From assembly GCA_010029175.1 (NCBI GenBank), contig RGNC01000112.1, positions 1 through 6,659 on the forward strand: 6,659 nucleotides of DNA. The letters run 5' to 3'. This document shows, one piece after another, positions 1 through 5,907 of the stretch; the first letter of the stretch is position 1, and each line of letters begins with the position of its first letter. The position numbers were made by a program, and so were the translations under genes. This DNA comes from Synechococcaceae bacterium WB8_1B_136 (GTDB taxonomy: Bacteria; Cyanobacteriota; Cyanobacteriia; PCC-6307; Cyanobiaceae). The notes below the pieces were generated by a model. It was not told where the DNA came from. It did not search any database and saw nothing but the letters and a program-made list of their open reading frames with translations.

Positions 1-470
1 TTGCCGCCGATGCCGCTCCAGCTCTCGCTCAAAACCGACAACAACAGCCCAGCCAGACCTCCGGCCAGGAGCACCCAGGCGGGATGGCCCAGCACCAGCT
101 GGGAGGTCATGCCGGCAAAGGCTCCGCAGTACACCGGGGCAGCCACCCCCTGCCAGCGCTGACGGGAACGGCCTGCGGCCTCCACCGCTCCCCCGATGGC
201 CCCCACCAGGGCGGTGGCCATCACCACCGAGGCGGATGCGCCCCGACTCAGGGCAAGCACCCCCAGGGCGGCCAGGGCCGCCAGGGCCACGGCTGACCAC
301 TGCACCCTGCCGGCGGGGCCATGGCCGGCGTGGCGCAGAAAACCCACCAGCACCACCAGGCCCAGGAGAGCCCAGACCAGGAGCAAGGCCAGCGGCGCCC
401 CCAGCACAAAGCCATCCAGATAGAAAATGAGCAGCACTCCAGCCATCAGCACGGCATGGGGCCTGGTCAT
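1..470 (-). CDS. Polytopic membrane protein of unknown function, C-terminus cut by window edge
   Basis: An open frame runs leftward from an ATG at 470 to the window edge without a stop, giving 156 complete codons of a 3'-truncated gene. The protein is strongly hydrophobic. Likely membrane segments lie at about residues 6-24, 26-45, 58-74, 80-98 and 131-148. A short cytoplasmic-type loop rich in Arg/Gln (RSRQRW, 101-106) precedes a small-residue motif, VYCGAFAGMTS (113-123), that could be a re-entrant or packing element. I do not recognise the family. It does not show ZnuB features, so it should not be called the missing zinc permease just because it sits head-to-head with znuA. The ATG is the first good start and the frame stays open upstream of it. 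The bases just before it (CCTCCCTTCC) are not a Shine-Dalgarno sequence, so the exact start is uncertain. Coding is supported by the long uninterrupted hydrophobic frame, while other frames give only short low-complexity products. Confidence 0.72.
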   Translation of the reverse strand, partial: MTRPHAVLMAGVLLIFYLDGFVLGAPLALLLVWALLGLVVLVGFLRHAGHGPAGRVQWSAVALAALAALGVLALSRGASASVVMATALVGAIGGAVEAAGRSRQRWQGVAAPVYCGAFAGMTSQLVLGHPAWVLLAGGLAGLLLSVLSESWSGIGG

Positions 471-602
471 GGAAGGGAGGTGCAAAGGGGTGAATTCTGA
501 GGGGTCCGCCAGCCGCCGCCGCCCAGGCACCCCGCCGGCAGGGAGCACCGCTGCAGAACCCTTTATCGTTGACCAACCCGTGCACCTGGCTGCTCCGCCC
601 CT
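471..602. promoter_or_regulatory. Divergent intergenic region upstream of znuA and the leftward membrane gene
   Basis: These 132 bp separate two divergent genes and must hold both promoters. Most of the stretch is very GC-rich. The exception is an AT-richer patch at about 560-576 (CCTTTATCGTTGACCAA), about 30 bp before the znuA GTG. It contains TTTATC (562-567) and, on the other strand, GATAAA, either of which could serve as a weak -10 element, plus TTGACC (569-574). I looked for a cyanobacterial Zur-type 7-1-7 palindrome (TGATAAT-N-ATTATCA) and saw only fragments of a half-site (TTATC), not a convincing operator. No exact transcription start is claimed. Confidence 0.35.
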
Positions 603-1667
603 GTGACGCACGGATTGCCAGCTCCACCACGCCCCCTGCTCCCGGGCTGGAGCCGCTATGGCCAGACCTCCGCCACCGCTGCTCTGGCGCTGCCTCTGGC
701 AGCAGCTCTGGGCCTGCAGGCCTGTCGCCCCGCCCAGCCGCCAGATGTGATCGCCGCCGATGGCGTGCTGTGCGACATCAGCCAACGGCTTGCAGGCCCC
801 GATCTGCGGGTGAGCTGCCTGGTTCAGCCGGGCGAAGACCCCCACCAGTTCCGGCTCAACCCCCGCCAGAGCCGCGAGCTGCGGGAGGCCCGCCTGGTGC
901 TGATCAACGGCTATGGGCTCAGCCCCGGCCTGAGTGAACGCCTCAAGGCGGGCGCGGCCGGTGCGGCGGGTGCGGTGGTGGCGGTGGCGGAGCAGGCCGT
1001 GCCCGACAGCCCGGAACTGGATCAGGCCCACAGCCACGAGGAGTCCCACAACCAAGACCAAACCAGCGACCACCGGCACGGATCGCGGGATCCCCATGTG
1101 TGGCACGACCCCCGCCAGGCCGCCGCGATGGTGCGGCTGGTGGCCCGGGAGTTCGAGCGGCTCAACCCCGCCGCTGCCCCCCGCTTCGCTGCCCGAGCCA
1201 CCGCCATGGCTGCCGTGCTGGCACAACTGCACCGCTGGAATCGGCGCCAGCTGGCCACCATCCCCGCAACCAAGCCCCTGGCCACGGGGCATCGTGCCTT
1301 CGCCAGCCTGGCCCGGGCCTACGGCCTGCGGGAACTGCCCCTGGTGGATGGCATGAGCAGCAGCAACAGCCTGCGACCCCAGGCGTTCCAGGCGGCGGTG
1401 GGCCAGCTCAAACGGGAGCGGGTGCCGGTGCTGTTCGCCGAACAGCTGCCCCCCAGCAAAGCTCTGCAGCGCATCAGTGCCCTGAGCGGCATTCCGCTGG
1501 CCCCTGCCCCCCTGGTGGCCGATGGCCTCGCCCCAACAGCAGGCGCCGCCCCGAACCTGGTGGCCACCCTGAGCGCCAATGTCTGCCTGATCAGCAAGGG
1601 GCTCAAGGGTCAGTGTGATGCCCAGGGGCAGCAGGCACTGATCCGCCAGTGGCTGGCGATCCGCTGA
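603..1667 (+). CDS. znuA: Zinc ABC transporter substrate-binding lipoprotein, ZnuA-type (cluster 9)
   Basis: This is the periplasmic or membrane-anchored metal-binding component of a Znu-type ABC importer. It would capture Zn(II) and hand it to a ZnuB permease, neither of which is visible here. The product is 354 residues. A hydrophobic N-terminal segment (about 24-38) ends in a lipobox, LQAC, with Cys41 as the likely lipidated residue. Family metal ligands are visible: His81 in GEDPHQF, His165 in DPHVWHDP, His230 in TGHRAF, and an acidic residue in VADGL near the C-terminus. A His-rich loop (143-159, six His) sits directly before the second ligand, typical of zinc rather than manganese members. 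A C-terminal Cys pair (VCLISKGLKGQC) resembles the ZnuA disulfide. The start is a GTG, the first start codon after the in-frame TGA at 570-572; no Shine-Dalgarno sequence is obvious, and TTG at 615 is an alternative. The cobW-type gene follows after 74 bp on the same strand with no clear terminator, so an operon is likely. Confidence 0.93.
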   Translation: MTHGLPAPPRPLLPGWSRYGQTSATAALALPLAAALGLQACRPAQPPDVIAADGVLCDISQRLAGPDLRVSCLVQPGEDPHQFRLNPRQSRELREARLVLINGYGLSPGLSERLKAGAAGAAGAVVAVAEQAVPDSPELDQAHSHEESHNQDQTSDHRHGSRDPHVWHDPRQAAAMVRLVAREFERLNPAAAPRFAARATAMAAVLAQLHRWNRRQLATIPATKPLATGHRAFASLARAYGLRELPLVDGMSSSNSLRPQAFQAAVGQLKRERVPVLFAEQLPPSKALQRISALSGIPLAPAPLVADGLAPTAGAAPNLVATLSANVCLISKGLKGQCDAQGQQALIRQWLAIR

Positions 1668-1741
1668 GCCGAAGCTTCAGCCCAGGCACCTCACCATCCA
1701 GACTCGGGGCACAGCACAGCCGTTCACCAGACAAGGCCACC

Positions 1742-2878
1742 ATGAACAGCAGCGTGATCGACTCCCCCACCGAGACAGCAGCCTCCGCCCTCCCGGTGAC
1801 CATCCTCACCGGCTTCCTGGGAGCGGGCAAAACGACGCTGCTCAACCACATCCTCAGCAATCAGCAGGGCGTGAAGACCGCCGTGCTGGTGAATGAGTTC
1901 GGCGAGATCGGCATCGACAACGACCTGATCATCGCCACCGGTGAAGACATGGTGGAGTTGAGCAACGGCTGCATCTGCTGCTCCATCAACGGCGAGCTGC
2001 TGGAGGCGGTGTATCGCATCCTCGATCGCCCGGATCCGGTGGATTACCTGGTGGTGGAGACCACGGGCCTGGCGGATCCGCTGCCGGTGGCGATGACCTT
2101 CCTGGGCAGCGACCTGCGTGATGCCACCCGGCTCGACTCGATCATCACCCTGATCGACGCAGAGAACTTCAGCGACGAGATCCTGGAGGGCGACGTGGCC
2201 CGCGCCCAGGTGGTGTACGGCGACATCCTGCTGCTCAACAAGTGCGATCTGGTGAGCGAGGAGCGTCTAGCGGCCGTTGAGACCCGCCTGCGCGAGATCA
2301 AGACCGACGCCCGCATCCTGCGCTCAGTGAAGGGAGAGGTGAGCCTGCCGCTGCTGCTGAGCGTGGGGCTGTTCGAGAGCGACAAGGTGGCCGCCGAACA
2401 GAACCACGAGGCCTGCGACCACGACCACGGCCACTGCGTGCACGAGGAGGGGCATCAGCACGACCACGCCCACGTCCACAGCCATGGGCACGTCCACAGC
2501 CATGGGCACCATCACGGCCACGGCCATTCCCACGATCACGACCACAACCACGCCGATCACCTGGCGATCGAAGGATTCACCTCCCTCTCCTTCAGCAGCG
2601 ACGGCCCCTTCGCCCTGCGCAAGTTTCAGAACTTCCTCGACAACCAGCTGCCGGCCGGCGTGTTTCGCGCCAAGGGCATCCTCTGGTTCAACGAGAGCGC
2701 CAAGCGCCATGTGTTTCACCTGGCGGGCAAGCGCTTCTCGATCGACGACAGCGAGTGGAGCTCCCCGGAGGCCCGCAAAAACCAACTGGTGGTGATCGGC
2801 AAGAACCTCGACCACGCCAAGTTGCGCAAGCAACTCCAGGCCTGCGTGGCCAAGGACGCCGGCAAGGGTTTCGCCTGA
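1742..2878 (+). CDS. CobW/COG0523-family GTPase metallochaperone with long His-rich insert
   Basis: This is a 378-residue G3E-family P-loop GTPase of the COG0523 group (CobW/YeiR/ZNG1 relatives), cytoplasmic proteins that bind and deliver metal, often zinc. Visible motifs in order are Walker A GFLGAGKTT (24-32), VNEFGEIGID (50-59), the metal-binding CxCC motif GCICC (76-80), ETTGLADP (106-113) and the guanine-specificity motif NKCD (166-169). A His-rich insert follows at 222-273, with 24 His in 52 residues plus two Cys. The CobW C-terminal domain begins at about 275 (EGFTSLSF) and contains LPAGVFRAKGILWF. The ATG at 1742 is chosen because it leaves a 16-residue leader before the conserved strand LPVTILTGF and has AAGG about 6-8 nt upstream. 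An in-frame ATG at 1649 lies inside znuA and would add a non-conserved tail. Placement right after znuA favours a zinc-related role over cobalamin synthesis. Co-regulation by a zinc sensor is plausible, but no operator was recognised. Confidence 0.93.
   Translation: MNSSVIDSPTETAASALPVTILTGFLGAGKTTLLNHILSNQQGVKTAVLVNEFGEIGIDNDLIIATGEDMVELSNGCICCSINGELLEAVYRILDRPDPVDYLVVETTGLADPLPVAMTFLGSDLRDATRLDSIITLIDAENFSDEILEGDVARAQVVYGDILLLNKCDLVSEERLAAVETRLREIKTDARILRSVKGEVSLPLLLSVGLFESDKVAAEQNHEACDHDHGHCVHEEGHQHDHAHVHSHGHVHSHGHHHGHGHSHDHDHNHADHLAIEGFTSLSFSSDGPFALRKFQNFLDNQLPAGVFRAKGILWFNESAKRHVFHLAGKRFSIDDSEWSSPEARKNQLVVIGKNLDHAKLRKQLQACVAKDAGKGFA
2471..2506 (+). repeat. Perfect 18-bp tandem duplication inside the His-rich insert
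   Basis: Two identical adjacent copies of CACGTCCACAGCCATGGG occupy 2471-2488 and 2489-2506, followed by the start of a third (CAC). Each codes for six residues, alternating His with Val, Ser or Gly. Both flanks are further His-rich codons without exact repetition. The identity at the DNA level suggests recent slippage or duplication that changes the number of metal-binding histidines. Confidence 0.9.
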
Positions 2879-2893
2879 CCCTTTCGGCAGCCG

Positions 2894-2927
2894 TTGCAAC
2901 ACCACAGCGGCGCAACCTCGCTACGCT
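2894..2927 (+). promoter_or_regulatory. Possible weak promoter for the small membrane protein
   Basis: The 71-bp gap after the CobW-type gene contains TTGCAA (2894-2899) and TACGCT (2922-2927), which resemble -35 and -10 elements. The spacing of 22 nt is longer than ideal, so only the -10-like element may matter. It lies 22 nt before the ATG at 2950. Read-through from the upstream gene is an equally good explanation for expression. Confidence 0.25.
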
Positions 2928-2949
2928 GAGCCAACCCGCGAGAAGTGCC

Positions 2950-3096
2950 ATGGCTGAAGTTGTGCTTTTCGCAGCCGTGCTGGCTCTCTTCGGCCTGGCC
3001 TACTGGCTCAGCACCGGTTCCGACGACGACAACGGCGGCGGCGGACTGATGCAGCCCGTGCTGGTGCCGATTCGCGTCAACCGCCGGTCTTCCTGA
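2950..3096 (+). CDS. Small single-pass membrane protein, 48 residues, function unknown
   Basis: The ATG at 2950 opens a 48-codon frame ending in TGA at 3094-3096. The product has three parts: a hydrophobic helix at about residues 4-20 (VVLFAAVLALFGLAYWL), an acidic and glycine-rich linker (STGSDDDNGGGG, 21-32), and a short tail ending in basic residues (PIRVNRRSS). This layout, with a clear transmembrane helix right at the N-terminus, supports a real small protein rather than a chance frame. A purine-rich GAGAAG about 5-10 nt before the ATG could help ribosome binding. I do not recognise a family. It follows the CobW-type gene by 71 bp on the same strand and converges with the Fur-family gene after only 20 bp. 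The Asp triplet might contact metal, but that is speculation. The frame is open upstream to 2755, but that extension overlaps the CobW coding sequence and is a shadow. Confidence 0.65.
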   Translation: MAEVVLFAAVLALFGLAYWLSTGSDDDNGGGGLMQPVLVPIRVNRRSS

Positions 3097-3116
3097 GCAG
3101 GCCGCTCCGGGTCAGC

Positions 3117-3587
3117 TCACGACACCTCGGCCGCCGCGCAGCTCGGGCACAGGGCCCGGACGTTCAACACACACTCCAGCAAGCGAAAGCCATGGCGGCC
3201 GGCGGCCTGCTCGCCGGCGCTGATCACCGCCTGGCTTTCAAATTCCTCCGTGTGGCCGCAACGCACGCACACCAGGTGGTGATGGTCGCGGTGATCGCCA
3301 CCGGTGGCGAGCTCGAAGCGGCGGCCGCCCTCGGGCAGTTCCAGCTCTCGCAGCAGCTCCATGGAGCTCAGCAACCGCAGGGTGCGGTAAACCGTGGCCA
3401 GCGACACCCGCTCCTCGGCCCTCAGCAGGCGCTGGTGGACCTCCTCGGCGCTGAGGTGGCTGCCCTCACCAATCCGCTCGAACAGGGCCAACACCCGCTG
3501 GCGCTGGGGGGTGAGCCGCTGACCGCGGCCGTGCAACTCACTGCGCAGGGATTCGGCCTGCGGCTGGGGAGCCGGAATCGAGGGCAT
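3117..3587 (-). CDS. Fur-family metal-responsive transcriptional regulator (Fur or Zur)
   Basis: The 156-residue product has the full Fur-family layout. An N-terminal winged helix starts at about residue 13, with the RLTPQRQRVL segment (24-33) and recognition helix SLATVYRTLRLL (62-73). A dimerisation domain follows, with a His cluster (99-104), and two CxxC pairs (Cys107/Cys110 and Cys147/Cys150) form the structural zinc site. Family members bind a divalent metal and then repress target promoters as dimers. Convergence with znuA and the CobW-type gene suggests Zur. However, HLSAEEVHQRL, LLRELELPEGGRRFEL and HHHLVCVRCGHTEEFES resemble cyanobacterial Fur (FurA) more than the cyanobacterial Zur pattern I know, which has a CPVHDL-type segment and a C-terminal FFGLC motif; both are missing here. 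I therefore leave the subtype open. The ATG at 3587 is the only reasonable start, since an in-frame TGA lies 21 nt upstream. A promoter-like element and an inverted repeat lie just upstream. Confidence 0.92.
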   Translation of the reverse strand: MPSIPAPQPQAESLRSELHGRGQRLTPQRQRVLALFERIGEGSHLSAEEVHQRLLRAEERVSLATVYRTLRLLSSMELLRELELPEGGRRFELATGGDHRDHHHLVCVRCGHTEEFESQAVISAGEQAAGRHGFRLLECVLNVRALCPSCAAAEVS

Positions 3588-3602
3588 GACCGGCTCTGCA
3601 GG

Positions 3603-3634
3603 CTCTTCTCAACAATACCCTCTGTTGCGAAGAG
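3603..3634. repeat. 12-8-12 near-perfect inverted repeat upstream of the Fur-family gene
   Basis: CTCTTCTCAACA (3603-3614) and TGTTGCGAAGAG (3623-3634) are inverted copies with one mismatch in 12, separated by 8 bp (ATACCCTC). It lies in the 56-bp spacer between the end of the flippase-like gene and the Fur-family start, and covers the putative -10 region. It could be an operator, for instance for autoregulation, or an RNA hairpin at the end of the upstream operon. No T-run follows on the minus strand, which argues against a standard rho-independent terminator. Confidence 0.75.
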
Positions 3635-3640
3635 TTGCCA
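3612..3640 (-). promoter_or_regulatory. Candidate promoter of the Fur-family gene
   Basis: Read on the minus strand, TGGCAA (3640-3635) and TATTGT (3617-3612) form a -35/-10-like pair with exactly 17 nt between them. Transcription would start near 3605, about 18 nt before the ATG at 3587. The -10 matches the consensus at four of six positions, the -35 at only three. The inverted repeat at 3603-3634 covers the spacer, the -10 and the likely start site, which is where a repressor operator would be expected. Confidence 0.45.
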
Positions 3641-3643
3641 CGG

Positions 3644-4636
3644 TCAGGGGCGTCGATCCACCCATTGATCCAGTCGGGCCGTGAACGCCGCCAGCAGATC
3701 GGCAAGGGTCACCACCAGGCGATAGCTGATCGCGATCGCCAGCAGCGGCGCCTCCGGCAGAGCAAAGCCCAGCCGCAGCAGCACCGCCTCGAACACCCCC
3801 AGTCCACCCGGGGCGCCGGGCACCACCAGGCCTGCGGTCCAGGCCAGGGCGAAACCCGCCAGCCAACCACCCCAAGCCAGGCCATAGGAGAGATCAAAGG
3901 CCTGCACGCAGCAGGCGAAGCCGGCGAAGCGCAGCAGCACGAACGCCAGCTGCGCCAGCAGCGGCGGCCAGGGATAGGAGCGGATCTGCGGGGCGGCAAC
4001 CCCATCGCCGAGCCCGAGCCGGGAGGCCTTGCGCTGCTCCAGAGGGCTGAGCAGGGGGTTGAGCCAGCGGGGCCAGAGCAGCAGCAGGGGCAGCCAAGCG
4101 AGCAGGGCCAGGCCGTTCTGCCAGCCGCCGGCCACCACCAGTGCCAGTGCTGCGGCCGCCGCCAGCAGGGGATCCAGCAGCACCGCCGCCACGGCCAGGG
4201 CGCCGTTGGCTGGAGTCGCCAGCGGGGCATCAGCGCTGCGCAACGCCTGCACCCGGCTGGTGAGATGCCAGACGCCGCCTGGCAGGTATTTGCGCAGGTT
4301 GGTGTCGAGGTAGGTGCGCACCAGCTCCGCCCAGCGGGGGCTTAGCCCCAGCCAGCGGAGCACCACGGCGAATCCCAGCCCGTTCGCCAGCAGGCTCAGC
4401 AGGCTGAAGCCCACCCCCAGCAGCAGCCACAGCCACCCCTGGCCGTCGAGGCTGAGCTGCAGCAGCTGGCGCCCATGGCTCACCAGGGCAGCCAGCAGAA
4501 ACCCGAAGCTCAGCAGGCTGATCCACAGCCTCAGGCCGCCGGGGATCAACGACAGCCCCTGCAGCCAGTGGCCCAGGCGCTCAACGCCGGGGCGGATGCG
4601 GGCCACCAGGGCGTGGGGCAAGGCGGGGATCGTCAC
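3644..4636 (-). CDS. Flippase-like integral membrane protein (UPF0104 / LPG-synthase TM-region family)
   Basis: A 330-residue polytopic membrane protein of the lysylphosphatidylglycerol-synthase transmembrane-region (UPF0104) superfamily, whose members include lipid flippases and glycolipid-related membrane proteins. Hydrophobic segments lie at about residues 33-52, 67-93, 146-169, 175-189, 224-246, 254-274 and 297-319. Two family signatures are clear: NLRKYLPGGVWH (113-124) and VPGAPGGLGVFEA (272-284). The soluble lysyl-transferase domain of full MprF is absent, so aminoacyl-lipid synthesis is not implied and the substrate is unknown. The start is taken as the GTG at 4636, which overlaps the larC stop codon as GTGA. 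The frame is open to 4918, but that extension lies within larC and is Ala/Pro-rich non-family sequence. It is the last gene of the coupled minus-strand operon. Confidence 0.85.
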   Translation of the reverse strand: MTIPALPHALVARIRPGVERLGHWLQGLSLIPGGLRLWISLLSFGFLLAALVSHGRQLLQLSLDGQGWLWLLLGVGFSLLSLLANGLGFAVVLRWLGLSPRWAELVRTYLDTNLRKYLPGGVWHLTSRVQALRSADAPLATPANGALAVAAVLLDPLLAAAAALALVVAGGWQNGLALLAWLPLLLLWPRWLNPLLSPLEQRKASRLGLGDGVAAPQIRSYPWPPLLAQLAFVLLRFAGFACCVQAFDLSYGLAWGGWLAGFALAWTAGLVVPGAPGGLGVFEAVLLRLGFALPEAPLLAIAISYRLVVTLADLLAAFTARLDQWVDRRP

Positions 4637-5907
4637 GGCTGGTGGTCGGACCGGGGGGACTGGGACGGAGAGGAATCGAGCTCGGCTGCCAGGGCCTCCT
4701 GCACCACGGCACGCACCTGATCGATCCCCAGTGTGTGCTGGCGCGCCAGGGCTGCCAGGTCGTCGTGCTCGGGCTTGGTGCGCCAGCGGCCATCGGGCAG
4801 CAGCGCCTGCTTGATCCGCACCGTTCCCAGGGGCGTGGCCAGCTCCAGGCTGCGGCGCTGCAGCACCCAGCGGCTCTGCTGCTGCTCCCGCAGCCCGAGG
4901 GTGCTGCTGTGGCGCCACCAGAGCTGCCGCAATGCCTCCGCCCGCTCGGGCGGGGCGAGGGCCGTGAGCAGCACGGCCGGGCGCCCCTTCTTCATCTGGA
5001 TCGGCTGCGTGAACACCTCCACGGCACCGGCACTGCGCAGTTCCGCAGCCAGAAAGGCCAGATCCTCCGCGGTGGCGTCGTCGATCTGGGCCTGTTGCTG
5101 CAGCAGGGGCTCCAACCGCGGCGCCGACGGCTCCGAGCCGCCGGCCAGTGGGGTGTCGGGCTGCGGCTCCGCCAACCAGAGGCGCAGCAGGTTGGGGCGA
5201 TCGAGCGCGCGGCTGCCCAGGCCGATGCCCACCGCCCGAGGGATCAGGGCCGGGGGGGCTTGCATGAAGCGATCCGCCAGCACCGCCATCAGCACCAGGC
5301 CAGTGGGGGTGGTGAGCTCACCGGGCGGAAAGCTGGCGCTGGAGGCCAGGGGCAAGCCGCGGCGGCGGGCGAGCTCCAGCACCGCAGGAGCAGGCAGTGG
5401 CAACAGGCCATGGGCGGTGCGCACCGTGCCGTGGCCAGCCGGTGGAGGCGTGCAGAGCAACTCGCGCACGCCGAAGTGCTGCAACCCGGCACACACCCCC
5501 ACCACATCCACCAGGGCATCCAGGGCTCCCACCTCATGGAAGTGCACCTGCTCCGGGGGGTGGCCATGCACGGCTCCCTCCACCTCCGCCAGCAGGCCAA
5601 ACACCTGCAGCACCTGTTGCTGCAGCAGCGGTGGCAGCGGCGCCCCAGCGATCAGGCGCTCCAGGCTGCTCCAGTGGCGATGGCCGGGCTCCGGCTCCAG
5701 CGACTCCACCGCCAGATGCAGACCCCGCAGCCCACCATCGCTCCGCTCATCCAGCTGCAGGCGATAGCGGCCCTCCAGCCCCAGGGCAGCCAGGGGCTCG
5801 GCCACCACGGCCTCAGGCAGCCCCAGGTCGAACAGGGCCGCCAGCAGCATGTTGCCCGCCAGACCAGTGGGGCAGTCGACCACCGCCAGGGAAGCGGACG
5901 GCGTCAT
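4633..5907 (-). CDS. larC: LarC, nickel pincer cofactor biosynthesis protein (nickel insertion)
   Basis: LarC is the cytoplasmic CTP-dependent cyclometallase that inserts nickel into the thiolated pyridinium precursor of the nickel-pincer nucleotide, the cofactor of lactate racemase LarA and related enzymes. The 424-residue product shows family signatures throughout: DCPTGLAGNM (11-20), HGHPPEQVHFHEVGALDAL (114-132), GHGTVRTAHGLLPLPAPA (158-175), GELTTPTG (196-203), then the LarC2 half with IDDATAED (275-282), EVFTQPIQMKKGRP (297-310), STLGLR and a PEHDDLA segment. Both halves are in one uninterrupted frame, unlike Lactiplantibacillus plantarum, where larC needs a programmed frameshift. Asn19 stands where the family commonly has Asp (GDM). 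The ATG at 5907 overlaps the preceding stop as ATGA, and the end overlaps the next gene as GTGA. LarA, LarB and LarE are not in the window, so the user of the cofactor is unknown. Confidence 0.9.
   Translation of the reverse strand: MTPSASLAVVDCPTGLAGNMLLAALFDLGLPEAVVAEPLAALGLEGRYRLQLDERSDGGLRGLHLAVESLEPEPGHRHWSSLERLIAGAPLPPLLQQQVLQVFGLLAEVEGAVHGHPPEQVHFHEVGALDALVDVVGVCAGLQHFGVRELLCTPPPAGHGTVRTAHGLLPLPAPAVLELARRRGLPLASSASFPPGELTTPTGLVLMAVLADRFMQAPPALIPRAVGIGLGSRALDRPNLLRLWLAEPQPDTPLAGGSEPSAPRLEPLLQQQAQIDDATAEDLAFLAAELRSAGAVEVFTQPIQMKKGRPAVLLTALAPPERAEALRQLWWRHSSTLGLREQQQSRWVLQRRSLELATPLGTVRIKQALLPDGRWRTKPEHDDLAALARQHTLGIDQVRAVVQEALAAELDSSPSQSPRSDHQP

Noticed and set aside
1..470. The leftward membrane protein as ZnuB.
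   Set aside because: Its N-terminal residues and loop motifs do not show the ABC-3 permease pattern, and it is divergent from znuA instead of in its operon.
555..580. Zur operator upstream of znuA.
   Set aside because: Only a TTATC fragment is present and no matching inverted half-site was found at 7-1-7 spacing, so I did not annotate an operator.
1649..1741. Earlier ATG at 1649 for the CobW-family gene.
   Set aside because: It overlaps the end of znuA and adds 31 residues before a protein whose conserved fold begins just after the ATG at 1742.
2324..2905. A 193-codon open frame on the minus strand, with a Val/Met-rich hydrophobic run.
   Set aside because: The Val and Met run is simply the reverse complement of the His codons (CAC/CAT read as GTG/ATG) of the CobW insert, so it is not an independent membrane protein.
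3094..3119. Possible bidirectional terminator between the convergent small membrane protein and Fur-family genes (TGAGC ... GCTCA).
   Set aside because: The stem is only 5 bp with a 16-nt loop, an alternative GAGC/GCTC stem is 4 bp, and there is no T-run on either side.
4637..4918. N-terminal extension of the flippase-like protein to a start at 4918.
   Set aside because: The added residues lie inside larC, are Ala/Pro/Gly-rich and do not resemble the family. The GTG at 4636 gives a family-typical length and a 4-nt overlap with larC.
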